A stretch of 64,000 nt of DNA from Lunularia cruciata (GCA_948567375.1 OX419758.1:60889001-60953000); one strand, 5' to 3'; positions 1-11,978 are shown, numbered from the stretch's first letter. Translations and numbers: made by a program. Notes: a model not told the origin generated them from the letters alone.

Positions 1-3000
1 TCTCCGGCATATTTCAAGTCGCACTACCATATGTATAAAATTTAGGTTGTCTCAGCAAACACTATATAGATTACAGGATTAATTCAAGTTGCATAGATTG
101 CAAAGGTAAGGCACCTGCTGCTTTTCTCAACATTTAGTACATCTACCATTTGACATTTCGGCTTTCTTCTATAGTAGCTACACCGAACGCTTGGATCTTT
201 GGAATTCCAGCACTATTTTGCAAAGTTTTCATGTTTCAAGTTTGCACTTTTCATAATATAAGTTTAGGTAGAGGAGACAGAGAGTTTACCAAAATTACCT
301 TCCAGTTCTCATTGATGAGCTTCCAAGTTGATATTTTATTCTCGACCAAATGTGTCTCAAGTTATTAGCATCTCATTGGTACGAGAGGATAAAGCATACG
401 AGTCTTCCTCAATTCTTAGTCACTTTACTTCCAAAATGTGTTGTACACTACGTTTTGAAGGACTCAGCCATCTACATTCATGGGCTTGGAATGCATGGTT
501 ACCTCGCATTTTTCTTATCAATATTATAAGATAAAATATATAAATTATATCCATTTTAGATCCATATATGGATTTGAGAAACACGGCAGCAACTGCCATT
601 CTATATTATTCTAGGAGATAAAAATAATATAATTTAACGCTCATAATCCCAACTTTAGGACCAAAACAAGAGACAAATACACAATTATCAATTCTGTTTT
701 ATAAATAGATAATAATAGATTCACTTTATCATACCTTATTCTTCTGTCCCCAGAATTAGCCTAGCAAATCGTAATTAAAACGAAACAAAATATACTCCTC
801 TCTATGTGATGATTAGCAATTTCAAATTTTTGATCCAGAACACATTGTATAAATACGGATAGAAATTGTGTGTGCATTCGCAGTTACTTAATATATTTGC
901 ATCCGTTCCGGTGATTATGAAACTAGTATGGTTGTTTGTTTGCTCCTTGAATACAAATCGATCGATGTTACGTCATATTTAAAAAATCATAGATAACATA
1001 CAATTGTTCTACTGAATTGACTTTCATAAAAAGTTTATTTTCTCCTTGTAGACTTTAGATGCCATCCACAAAAACTTAAGCATTAAGTTTATTTTACATC
1101 TCCTACCATTGCTATTTACTTATTTTAGGATAAAGTGAGTCTCTAAGAATTGAACTGAGCTGTCTTGAAATAGGTCATCTAACATCCACCCACTTCTATC
1201 AGAGTCATTCTTGGATACACATTAATCCAAAAATTCATCTTGATCGATATATTTTCTAAAATCCATTCTTACATAAAACTTGACGGCAGATAATAACATC
1301 GAATTCATTTTGAATTAAATTGAATTTCTTTATTTATTTCCGCGAAGTAATAGCAATATTCTCAAGGGTGCTAAACTCCCCCGAACCAACACTACACGAG
1401 AAGCAAGAAATGAGAAATGACAGTATGCTTATGACTGATACACACACTGATGACTGATATACTTATGACTGATACACACACTGATGACTGAAGGGAGGTT
1501 TTAAATCGATAATCACAAAATAGGTACGGAAGTGAGTGATAATCCATAAATAGTTATTGAGAAATTGAAAAAGTCCATAAATCTTGTACGAGAGTTGAAG
1601 GAAGTAAAATGAACAATTAACAAAGAAAGAAAAAGCAAAATCTATGAAAATTGACCGCACCGAAACCGTAAAACTTTACAGGTCACCTTTTACTGAAAAC
1701 CCATAAAAGTACCAGTAGACTTTTACAAACTTCTACGAACCACGGAATCACTCGGGACGAACAAAATTGAAACCTTACTATACATTCCGAATTTGGATTT
1801 GGCATATGCAAGCTTCCTGCAGGTTCATCTTTTCCCATACAGCACAAAATGTTACGAACCAGCGGCCGGTTCCCATGGGACTGCGTTTCCAGACCAATAA
1901 GTGTCCTGATTAGTGGCAAGTATGGAATCTCGTCGGATACTTAAACTTTGTTCAATGGAGTTTAGAAGCGTTCCCAAACTCCGAATCTTGACTTCTGGAC
2001 TTCGAGTCCATCTTCGTACTGTACAAGACGAAGGATATGACACAATGATTATGTTTCATTTAACAATTGGCTGTTAGAAATGAGACGCACATGTAGGATG
2101 AAAGTTGAAGTCCGTCGACCTGACGAATGTGTTTCAGTTTTATGGATCTCTATATCGAGAGACAAGACTTGTAACGTTATCCACAGGAATCTAATCCGCG
2201 ATTGGTAGTACGTCAGAACAAACTCCCAGAGATTTGGAGATTATCATTGAGAAAGACAAACTCCTTTGGTTCAAGAGCTGCTGTAAATAACTTCATCAGT
2301 AGAAATGTGTGAAACTGTGTTGTGATTCCTATTGATTAACTTAAGGACCTAATGACAATGAGATGTGGACTTTATGTGGACTTTTCATGAATATGAGAAT
2401 CTTTGTCTAACGCATGTGACAAAGCACCCAAGATGATTCACTTCAAATTGAGCAAAAGAAGCAACGGCATAAACTTGAAGGGTCGAAGAACCTCCACGTA
2501 GTTTGAAAACAGGTGACATTTATAACAATTACGTAGACCAAATTTGAAATTTTATGTTTATGAACCAGAGATCTCAAAATACTGTTTACCAGAATACGCA
2601 AAATGTTGTTAGAATTGCTTTGAATGCCTCATGAATTTGAATGAATGCTTTCTGATTGATGATGCGGTAGAGTGTGGAGCGAGGAGAGGGAGATGTGATA
2701 TATATATATATAATATTATTTTATTTTATTTTAAATTTATTTTTTTTGCGCTAAGAGCTCTCTATCATATAGCACTTGAGTGAATAGTCAATTCTATTCA
2801 TTTTTTAATTTAAGTTCAATCTGTATTTGGATTGAAGACTATGGAGAAACGAGTAGAGTTATAGAGATTTTTAGGTTTTATAAGGTTTAGAGTGATCATT
2901 ACACCTTGAGAATGATAGGTAAAGAATTTTTCATTTCTAATGTCTTGGTTTTCATGATTGAGTTCCATAAGGATTTAGTTAAAAAAATTTTGAGATGAAA

Positions 3001-3100
3001 ATTGAAAATTATGAGAGTTTATAATTTTTAGGGTTTGGAGATATTGTATTTTGTCATGTGAGTTGGGAGAGAAGAGTTATGGTTTTGCAGGTATGGGGAG
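1..3100. other. Gene-poor AT-rich flank
   Basis: I recognise no gene here. The open frames are short and none shows a known motif. A 34-bp unit built from ACTGATACACACACTGATG is duplicated in tandem at 1424-1457 and 1458-1491. A short TA run lies at 2698-2713, followed by an A/T-rich stretch. The last 200 bases may include the 5' leader of the LINE copy that starts at 3149, but without a second full-length copy the 5' border cannot be set. Confidence 0.5.
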
Positions 3101-3148
3101 ATATGGAGAGGAGCATCATGTGTTACTATCATTATTCTTGTGCTAGCC

Positions 3149-6100
3149 ATGGCTACACCTCCCCATGTGAGGCTATATAGAGCAACTCTAGATACACCAT
3201 GCTTGGTGTGTCATCGACCCTTTACCTTGCAAGGGATAAAGACCCATGTAGGAAGGATACACAAGGACTATGATTGGACCACTTGGGATGCTCATGTGAG
3301 ACAAGCGACCACATCAACAATAGTGACATTCGGGGTTACACACGTTTCCTCTATCCCTTTGTTGCACATTCCAAAGATACCGATTGAGTCGTGGGAGTGG
3401 TTAGCTTCTCAAGTGGGTTGCATTTTGAGGTTATTTGAGACTAGTTTTCCATATCCAAGTCTATTCCATAGGCTACCCCGTACATTCCATGATGAGGCTA
3501 GACAAGCTTTTTGCCTACCATTTGATCATTTGGCATGTGATCCCTTGGACGAGTTAGCATGGTTACTATTTTTCCCTCAATGGTGTCTTTGTATGCTAGA
3601 GCAAAACGTGCGGGGCATAGAGAGGTGGCTGCTAGATTTTGTTGATTTTGAGCAAGGGATTGGGTGGCCACACAAGAGGAGTTTGTTAGGGCTACATGTT
3701 TTAGGAGACATGTTTTGCCACAAGATACCATAGAGTCCACTTGATTATGACGATGTTTGATATTGGGTCAAGCAAGAGAGTTTAGTAGAGCAACACAAGC
3801 ACTACACCATTTGTCTATGGCTAATTCTATTGATAAGACTATATTTCCCTATGCTCACTACATCCTATGGCAAGAGACGGATTACCACTAGAGGTCTTAG
3901 ATTATCAGCCTAAGTAGTCTTTATGTCTTGATAGATCACTTTTTTGCACAAGCATTGTGCACTGCTCCTCACCTTTCTTCAAGAGGCTTATCAAGGATGG
4001 TATATGAGCATATGAGAGATTGCTTTCAGGCAGATAATCTTTTTAGTGATTTATCAAGTTGTTTCAAGTGGTTGCACCAATAGCGAGATGAGGCATTCTT
4101 ATGTCTGTTAGTCGGGTGTTAGGTGCTAGTCAACTTCTTGCGATGGAGAAGGACAAGAGGGCATTAGACTGATTGCTATTGGAGAGATCTTTTTGCATTT
4201 GGTCACTCGCACCATTGTTCTTTAACATCATTCTCACTCTTGACAACAACCCAATCCACATTAATTTAGAGTAGCTATACTTGGAAGATGTGAGGCTATA
4301 TATCTAAGCATTAGGGCACTCCTAGATATCCATTCGGAGTGGGTTTTCCAATAGGTGGATGTTGAGAGTGCTTTTAATAGCGTCTCACAAGCATCCACCT
4401 TTAGAGAGCTTAGGGAGGATGGTGGATCCTTGGTGAGTCTTATTCCTTTTGTGCGGCCTTTCTATGGCTCTCTTACTTCCCTTTATCGGTTGTTCACAAG
4501 AGGGAATCACCATCTTGGAGTCAGCTATTAGTACACGCTAGGGAGATCCTTTAGGGGGAACCTTATTTTCCATGGCTGACTTTAGAGCTCTCTTATTTAC
4601 TACTTTGGCCATGCCAAGTTATGTATTTCTCTCCTTGGCAGATGATACACACATTGTGGGCCCAATAGATCATATTTCGAAAGCCTTTGACCACTTGACT
4701 ACAAAGCTACATCTAGTAGGCTTGAGAGTCAAGGTATCAAAGTGCAGGGCATGATCCCATTTAATTATCCCTCCCCATCTTGAGCTTCCAGAGGGGTGTA
4801 TCACATCTACATATGGACTATGTGTTCTTGGAGTGCCAATAGGTTCCGAGGATTTTGTCACATGCTTCTTAGATGTTGCCCTTGTAGAGGATGTTCTCCA
4901 AATGGATGACCTTTTGTTTATAGGATATCCATAGGTGGCATTTGGTATACTCTCCTCTAGTATTGCTAGTCAACCTACTTACCTCCTCCAAAAAATTCCC
5001 CACTCCTTGACCTTCTTATCATGTATGAGAGTCTTTGATTATGAGGATTATTGGAGTCTTGGTGATATTATTGGATCAAGGACATTTGAGTGTGTGATAA
5101 GGGATTTGGCATGTAGATAGACATCTCTATTGATCTTGTGTGGAGGAGTTGGCTTGCTATCTATGGAGGAGATGACACCAATAGTGTTTTTGGGTAGTTG
5201 GGCTCTCTTGGCACCCCTATTTTCCTCTCAATTTCTGGTTGTTGATAGGTTGGTTTTGGAGAGTTATGTGACAAAGGTGGAGGAGGGATTCTTTCCACTC
5301 TAGATGTTATTGCGGCAGACAAGAGATAGTCTATCCCCATAGGTATGTGAGGATCTTCCATCTTTTGCTTCACTATCGTCAGATTGGACTAGAGGTTTAC
5401 AATCTTTCTTGATGGAGCGACAATGTCAACATATGCTACATTCTTTCTTAGTTGACTCATCCATTCCTCACGCTAGTAGAGCACATCTTTGCTCTTGCTT
5501 CGGCAAGGGTGTAGCCTTTTGGATCCTAGCTCGACAATGCATTAGGGCATTCTTACTCGCACCAACTACTTTTTCTACAACAATGAGATTTTGCCTAGGT
5601 TTTGTCCACTCATCTGCCTCTCCATTACTCACTTGTGAGTGTGGTTCTACACTAGATGCAACATCAGTCCATATGACACAGTGTCCTTTTGGAGGGTAGA
5701 AAATAGCTACCCATGATGCTATTAGGAACATAGTGTTTGTTATGACACAAGAGAGTGGAGACTTGGCTTGGAAGGAGTGTTTGTATGCTTTCTAGACAAC
5801 ACATGTCAAGGCAGACTTATACTTGGTTAGAGATGATTAGGTGATAATAGGAAATGTCATGGTTATAGACCCTTCTCATGATACATTTTTTGAGGGAGTG
5901 ATTACCCATCCCCTTGGATGGGCAACGAGTGCAGCAATAGCTCGCAAGGTCTCCAAGTATAGGGGTATGCAACAATGTCACCTCTTTGTTCCTCTAGCCT
6001 TGGAGTTATATGGAGCTATGGACATGATGTTTGATATATTTGTCAGGGAACGCACGAGAGCTTATCATGTTAGGTACCAAGGGGTACCACCTCACTCTCA

Positions 6101-6299
6101 TACTTTGTAGCATATTTTATACAATGTGTATCCATTGCTCTACAAAATGCAACGGCTAGTGCAATCCATAGGGAGAGCACTCACACTAGGTGATGCTTCT
6201 TTGGATACTCCAATTTTTTGTAGACCGTTCTACTTGCATAGCTTAGATATCTTAGGTGCCGTAGTGCAGATTTCTCATAACGATTCTATTGGCGCTTAG
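3149..6299 (+). pseudogene. LINE polyprotein (C2H2 finger, RT, CCHC, restriction-like endonuclease), decayed
   Basis: A single long coding region once ran about 1,050 codons from ATG 3149, which has a strong context (GCCATGGCT), to TAG at 6297-6299. An open part to 3733 carries a C2H2 finger near residues 16-36 (CLVC, then H-x4-H). RT sequence follows, broken by many stops, with the catalytic region read as LADDTHIVGP (4640-4670). A Cys-rich knuckle (CECG, then H-x4-C) lies near 5635-5690. The restriction-like endonuclease segment (5800-5960) has the order ADLYLV, then MVIDP, then KVSKY. The N-terminal finger is missing from the copy at 51-54 kb, so this copy is the only evidence for it. It is clearly non-functional. 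Confidence 0.8.
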
Positions 6300-6409
6300 C
6301 CCCATGTTCCACTTGCATAGCTTAGATATCTTAGGTGCCCTTGCATAGCTTAGATATCTTAGGTGCCGTAGTGCAGATTTCTCATTACGATTCTATTGGC
6401 GCTTAGCCC
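6232..6409 (+). repeat. Short tandem duplication at the end of LINE copy 1
   Basis: The element's C-terminal coding end is repeated. A 29-bp unit containing TTGCATAGCTTAGATATC occurs three times (6232-6260, 6311-6339, 6340-6367). The following segment that ends in ATTCTATTGGCGCTTAGCCC occurs twice. The copy at 51.2 kb has this stretch once, so the duplication is private to copy 1. Confidence 0.8.
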
Positions 6410-7139
6410 ATTTTATCTTTGTTGTCTCACCCTTATATGGCTTGATGGGGTCTTTCCATCCTTTGTGTTTTCTAGGCGGTTGCCCTTTTCCTCTTTTCTT
6501 TTTCCTTTCTTTTTTCTCTCTTTTTCTGAATGACAAAAGTAAACTAAACATTTTTTTTTAGCGATCGCTTTTACAAGCGCGGGGTATCATAATGAGGTGA
6601 GTGCTCGAATAAGAATAGCTAATCGTAATGACACTCGTCATAGACCAGTTTAATTAGATGGTGTCAAATGCAGGATGTTCGTTCCTATGAGCGAAAGTTT
6701 GAGTACTATCTATCTTTCTGCTGTACCAATAGGGATATAGTAATAATCGGCGTAGTGTGGTTACTTTTTACTCTCAAGAGTGCATAAGGTTACCCTTCCT
6801 CTTTACTTCATCAATGGTCATCAAGATTGAGCAGAAAAGACAATCGCTTTATGTCCACAACTGATGCGTTGGTTATATACGTGCACTGAGAGTAGTCGAG
6901 GGTTGCACCTCTATCTACTCTTGCAATGTCTTAACAGTGCAATAACGTCTGTCGTACATCTCCAAAAATTTGGGACATGTTGTGTGATAAACCAGCGTAT
7001 CGAGTATATATTGTGTATGGAGGTAGTCTATGCGTTTATGCCTTAAATTATCTCTTAGGGTGTATTCTTGTACAACTTGGTGGTATCTACATCTTATATC
7101 CTATGCAGGTCGCCCTTCTTACTGTTATTTCAAATAGAA

Positions 7140-7930
7140 CGTGATATTTTAGAAAAGGGAGGAGAAACCGTTCATCGCACGGGGTTACCCAGAATCCAGT
7201 AGTTATTATAAGGAGAACGGAATATATGCAAGAACTGGGGGCAGAAGCTGTTCACTGCACGGGATTATCCAGACACCACGTAGGATCGACTCGATACGAA
7301 CCGAAAACATGCATTACGGATGTAAGAAATAGTAAGGGCAGAGGCCGTTCACTGCACGGGGGTATCCAGAACCCACGGAGGACTGACCCAATATGCACGA
7401 ACCGAAAATATGAACCGAAAATATGCATACGGAAGCAAACGAAATGTGATGTGCTAGGTTTTGCAAATTCCCCTACTTGGACACTGAAGTGTTGTCCAAC
7501 TGCTAGGTTTTGCAAGTTCCCCTACTTGGGACACTGAAGTGCTTCCAAAATTCTGTAGATTTAAACCCATCACAACAGAAGATATTACACACTTCACGGT
7601 GGTATAACAAATATGAAAGTCCGATCCTACGAAGATCAGAGCATAAAGTGATATTTGCAAAGTGAATTGCGTGGAGGACGCAGGTTACAAAGAATGTTAT
7701 GTACAACAGCAGCTTGACTTCACCCCATATCAAGCTCTCAAAAGTAGTGTATACCAGAAAATCATGGCCGGCGGTTGGATGCTACGTAAATCAGAGTATA
7801 AAGTGATACTTGTAAAATGAATTGCGTGGAGTTCATAAAGAATGTTAAGTACAACTCCAGCTTAACTTAACGCCATATCAAAGCTCTAAAAGTAAGTGTA
7901 TACCAGGAAATAATGGCCGCAGGTTTGAAT
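7140..7930. repeat. Cluster of imperfect direct repeats
   Basis: Three sets of direct repeats lie side by side with no recognisable gene. Units with GTTCACTGCACGGG followed by TATCCAGA and CCA occur near 7168, 7249 and 7350. A 40-bp unit with GCTAGGTTTTGCAA and CCCCTACTTGG occurs at about 7457 and 7502. A 140-bp unit beginning CAGAGCATAAAGTGATA occurs at about 7638-7775 and 7793-7925. The function is unknown. Confidence 0.7.
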
Positions 7931-8428
7931 GTTATACATCCACCTCCAATGTCAAACAATTCACATGTGAATTGTTCCCAAGATGCACCTTGGCAAAACT
8001 TTTATCACGTCCAGTGATTCTTCAGAATCAATTTTACTGCTTCTCTGTCTATTCCTCTGCCCAGCTCCAAGATAATCTTAAGACAGTGGCTGGCGCGAAG
8101 TGTCATCTGTTCACTTGAAGGAGCCTCTTCGCACTAACATGCACTTTCTTCCACTTCTTCCGGGATCGTAGTGTTGCCTGGCGCCGGCGGAACTCCAATC
8201 AACTATGGCACCATGTACTAATAGTATTACTGCCTACTTCTGCTACCGCGGCAAAAAATGGGTGAAGTGTCCCTCTAAAAGCGCAAGGTATCTTCAGCAA
8301 AGAAGAATGTAACTTTCCCTTTCAATTCGATCACAATTGCCACCCAATTTGCACTCGTTTACAATCTGTATATAAAGAATAATAGGGACTGTACAAAGGT
8401 TGTTTCAAGAAAGCAATGTGACCGAGCA

Positions 8429-8629
8429 CTAGTGAGAACGCAGCCGAGCTCCACACTGTCTGCACATGATCGAGTGATGTGTTCTCCAGCATAGAGGAAC
8501 GAAGCAGAATCTGCAAGTGTCCTTTATCTTGACATCGCTTGCTCCCCCACCGCAATTAGCACACTGGCCGTGAGCAGGTTTGGCGCTCTTCACACGCCGC
8601 TTCTGGTCGCAAATAAAGAAGAAAAACAT
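8429..8629 (-). CDS. Small zinc-ribbon protein, 66 residues
   Basis: An intact 66-codon frame starts at ATG 8629 with MFFFF and ends in a stop at 8429. It has two CxxC pairs: CANC at residues 23-26 and CRQC at 56-59, about 30 residues apart, which would form a single zinc ribbon. The N-terminus (MFFFF, then a basic DQKRR stretch) and the two-CxxC layout resemble small plant zinc-ribbon proteins of unknown function. That resemblance is from memory and was not searched. A TATA-like CTATAAAC (minus strand) lies near 8797, about 170 bp upstream of the ATG. No intron is needed. The role is unknown; a metal- or nucleic-acid-binding function is inference. It is one of only two probable host genes here and the only intact one. 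Confidence 0.65.
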   Translation of the reverse strand: MFFFFICDQKRRVKSAKPAHGQCANCGGGASDVKIKDTCRFCFVPLCWRTHHSIMCRQCGARLRSH

Positions 8630-8792
8630 CTTGGAATCTTCGACCTACTTCTGTGCCTACAAGTCTTCGATACGAAAACAATTTCAAACTTTCCAAACAG
8701 CGACCTCCAAATTGCTCCGATCTCCAATCGAGTTCGATAATAACCCTCCAACTTTCTGTGTAGAACTTGACCAAATAACTGCGAAACTGCGA

Positions 8793-8803
8793 AAGTTTAT
8801 AGC
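8793..8803 (-). promoter_or_regulatory. Possible TATA element of the zinc-ribbon gene
   Basis: The minus strand reads GGCTATAAACT just upstream of the 8629 start codon, at a distance that fits a short 5' leader. It is supported only by motif and position. Confidence 0.3.
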
Positions 8804-8809
8804 CTAAAT

Positions 8810-10420
8810 CACGTCACTGGTGCTTCTCCGATCTCGAATGGACGAATTCTCAAGGCAGCAATAAGATCTATATACAAGCTGCATTGCACAATCCTCCTCG
8901 CTGTCCCAACAGTGTCCTCGTGGTTGCTGCCACCTGTGTCCACGCGTGGCGCACCAGGAAATTTCTTCAGGCTCTGCCTCTTTTAAAGTTATCCACCTAA
9001 GACGTGACTCGAGGCGGACACTCTTAAGTCGCCACGCCGCTCATTCTGACGGGAAGCACCTTCGTCGGCTCATTTGGACGGATTTATCTCACTCTGTTCC
9101 GGAGTCCGCGTGGTTCCAGAGAGCTCTTGCTTCATCCGTGCGCCGTGTATAATGAGGACCGTTTCTTTGTGAAAGTTCCTGACCTTCGTCTTCTCTTGGC
9201 GCGTGCCCAAGAGAAGACGAAGTTTCCTCTTGGGCACGCGCCATTGCTCGTAACTTCAGTACTAAGAAATCACCTGGTGTGCCGAGCTTGATTTGGCGTG
9301 TGATTCTTTCACCATAGCTTAGCAGCTGATTCACGCCACGATAACGAGTACAGTAAGGATTTACTCCTGCCATCTGCACGTTTCAGAAGTTGCACATATT
9401 TCTTCCCTGAATATTATCATCCCATCTTCTATTCGGGATTGATTTCGTTTCGTGTATATTTGTAACCGCAAGTTAATTGCCCATACTTCTTCTTGCATGT
9501 TATCGTCCTCCCGTCCATAAGAAATTACCTGATACGATGCTTTCACCTCTAGTATTATTTAAACCGCAAATTAAGAGGTCGAGTGATTAAGATGTATTGT
9601 TATATGTTTTGCGTTATGATAGGGATATGTTAAGACATCTGTAGGTTGTGGGTTATTAACACTCATTTCAGAAATAACTTTAGATATAATATTAGTGTGT
9701 GGATCAATATTGGAATATTATATTATATTTGATAATATTCTGATGATACCTTATAGAATATTCTTATAGATATACTGTTAGGAATAAGAAATAAACTGTA
9801 AATTTAAGCGAGTTCCCAGTGAATTTCCAGATGAGAATACTATAAGAATATTCTTAAAGTCTCTTATATATGCTTGAGAGAATTCTATGAATAGTTTTAT
9901 AGTTCTTTGAATATTCTCAGAATGTTCTCTCTATAAAAATTTTAAACAAAGAGGGTTAAACCTAAGAGCTCTGGACAGACATCTTCTGTTTTATTTTTTT
10001 GCAACTTAATTTTAGTTAATATTAGTTGAGATCACCTTGAAACATTGTGTAGACACACTAGATCATTTTGATCTTCTTTACTAGTATTCGAACTGATTAG
10101 AATTAGAAATAGTAAACCCGAATAATCCCTAATCCAATTCATAGAAATTTATAATTATTAATATTTACATTTTAGCACATTTTGAAACTTTGGTCACATT
10201 TCAAAATATATTACCATGTGAATTATGCTATTTGTGGTAGAAGAACCAATAGCAAAAATTCATTGGATAGTGTATTTACTATTATGCAGTTATAACAAAC
10301 TACATATAAAGGAGCCAATAACCTAACTATAATCTTTTGGTAAACACACCACACGCCTTGTGGCAGCTGATGAAAGACGTAACGAAGTCCAAAGTACAAC
10401 AAGCAGAGGAGAGATAAAGA
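8810..10420. other. Region without a recognised gene
   Basis: Apart from the double hairpin, I see no coding motif. 8810-9400 is relatively GC-rich and may be a promoter or upstream region of the zinc-ribbon gene. 9550-9960 is very AT-rich and includes CTCTCTATAAAAATTTT near 9933, which could be an old LTR or MITE, but no boundaries or second copy were found. Confidence 0.4.
9184..9243. other. Two overlapping perfect hairpins (mutually exclusive)
   Basis: The arm CTTCGTCTTCTCTTGG (9184-9199) is perfectly complementary to 9207-9222 with a 7-base loop. A second arm, TGGCGCGTGCCCAAGAG (9197-9213), is perfectly complementary to 9227-9243 with a 13-base loop. The two helices share 9207-9213, so only one can form at a time. 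No coding function is evident. Confidence 0.85.
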
Positions 10421-10427
10421 GAAGAAG

Positions 10428-10445
10428 CAAGTCAAGAAGCGATGC
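10428..10445. repeat. Target-site duplication, left copy
   Basis: CAAGTCAAGAAGCGATGC, repeated at 10692-10709 with one mismatch. It flanks the LINE fragment at its 3' end (sense orientation). Confidence 0.9.
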
Positions 10446-10691
10446 GAAAAAGGCAACCGTGTAGGAAAAATGAAGGATGGGAAGACCCCATCAAGCCGTA
10501 CAAGGGAGAGACAAAAAGGGTAACATGGGGCTAAGCCCCAATAGAGTCTCTATGAGAAATCTGCCCTACCGCACCTAAGATATCCGAGCTATGCAAGTCG
10601 TACGGTCTACACACAACTGGAGCATCCGAAGAAACATCACCTAATGTCATTGCTCTCCTATGGATTGCACCAGCCACTCCTATGGATTGCA
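10446..10691 (-). mobile_element. 5'-truncated LINE fragment with target-site duplication (copy 2)
   Basis: About 230 bp match the 3' end of the element at 51.17-51.41 kb, on the same strand. It is bounded by an 18-bp direct repeat with one mismatch, CAAGTCAAGAAGCGATGC at 10428-10445 and CAAGTCAAGAGGCGATGC at 10692-10709. The duplication fixes the element's 3' terminus as GGTTGCCTTTTTC on the sense strand, with no poly(A). At the 5' junction (10676-10691) the element sequence CTCCTATGGATTGCAC is copied a second time next to its first occurrence, as expected from a template jump at the end of target-primed reverse transcription. Confidence 0.92.
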
Positions 10692-10709
10692 CAAGTCAAG
10701 AGGCGATGC
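10692..10709. repeat. Target-site duplication, right copy
   Basis: CAAGTCAAGAGGCGATGC, the partner of 10428-10445, at the truncated 5' end of the LINE fragment. Confidence 0.9.
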
Positions 10710-11022
10710 AGGAATCCGAGTTGGAGGGAGAGAGAAAGGAGCAATTCTTCATATCCTTTAGAGTACCAGTCTCTTTATAAAGTTGTGTATGGATTACATT
10801 TAGTTCCAATTGGCTATGATAACCAGGCTAACAAGGGGTATGGTGAGTTCATCATAAAATTGCAGTGAGGTTATTGCTTCCAATATATAATTTAATAATT
10901 CATAAGTTTAAATTTTACTTATTTATGGTATTTATATCAATATACCTAATAATGATATACCTACCTGAAAGATATTTCAATTTTTAATGCTTCTACAAAC
11001 TCATCAATTTTATGATAATAAT

Positions 11023-11421
11023 TGCATGTAATAGAAAAAATTATTATTAGATCTTATTATTGTCACTTAAGATCTTATTATCTCATGTAGGACTCCTCGT
11101 ATATATATTGTAAATTTATTTTGCTTGATATTGCAACACTTCCCAATCAAAAAATTGAAATCCAATTTAGCCAATGTTGGTGAGGCTTACAAACAGTAGC
11201 GATGAAGGAAATGATAAGTTGCATATGCATGTAATAGAAAAAATTATTATTAGATCTTATTATCGTCACTTAAGATCTTATTATCTCATGTAGGACTCCT
11301 CGTATATATATTGTAAATTTATTTTGCTTGATATCGCAACACTTCCCAATCAAAAAATTGAAATCCAATTTAGCCAATGTTGGTGAGGCTTACAAACAGT
11401 AGTGATGAAGGAAATGATAAG
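11023..11421. repeat. Tandem duplication, about 200 bp per unit
   Basis: Two nearly identical units start with TGCATGTAATAGAAAAAATT at 11023 and 11226 and end with GAAGGAAATGATAAGTT at about 11220 and 11421. Only a few substitutions separate them. No coding potential is seen. Confidence 0.9.
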
Positions 11422-11976
11422 TTAGTTTTTTATTGTACTTTTGGGAGGATGCTTTATGTTTGAAATGATAAAATCCAAAGGATCATGACAGATCTCAATG
11501 AATATCAATGAGAGATCATGAGAGATCTCAATTGTAATAGTCGTGAACCATACATACGTGGAGAAAGTTTCCTTCTTCAAAGGTGGCTACATGCTTTTCT
11601 TTTTCTAGCTCATTGTGGATGTCCACCAAATGCAAAGTTTTGTTACCTTCTTCGTTATTCCACCCAGCAAGGGATATGATATCATGTAAAACAAACTGGC
11701 CTAAAAAGCTGAGATGCAATAAAATCTTTATTCTTATTAATATTTACCCATCCTTGGAGAAAATGATACCCTCTAATTAATATCCACAAAATCGAATTCT
11801 CGGTGTATGAGTTGTGTGAGAGCTAATAAGAGTTTCATAGATAGAGCTATTCTTACATCCAAGAAGGTATATTATATTCACCTAGTTTTTATTATTCATA
11901 TTACAATTCAACATAGGATTACAACTTGATAGATAATTTTTAAGTAGCAAGAATAAATATTTTGATATTTCTAAAA

Positions 11977-11978
<2 letters not shown>

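Larger units (their letters stand above)
3149..6492 (+). mobile_element. Non-LTR retrotransposon, REL-endonuclease type, decayed full-length copy (copy 1)
   Basis: This copy aligns along its length with the better-preserved copy at 51169-54217 on the other strand, and it alone keeps the N-terminal part. Conserved 3' tail sequence (TATGGCTTGATGGGG, then a GGTTGCCC-like end) matches the tails at 10446, 51169 and 59232. The sequence is AT-rich, and most differences from the better copy are C-to-T or G-to-A, with CAG and CGA codons often turned into stops. That is the pattern of deamination of methylated cytosine. The 5' border upstream of the ATG is not defined, and no target duplication was found. 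Confidence 0.8.

Noticed and set aside
1683-2043. Overlapping minus-strand frames of 63-78 residues
   Set aside because: No recognisable motif and no splice structure; left unannotated.
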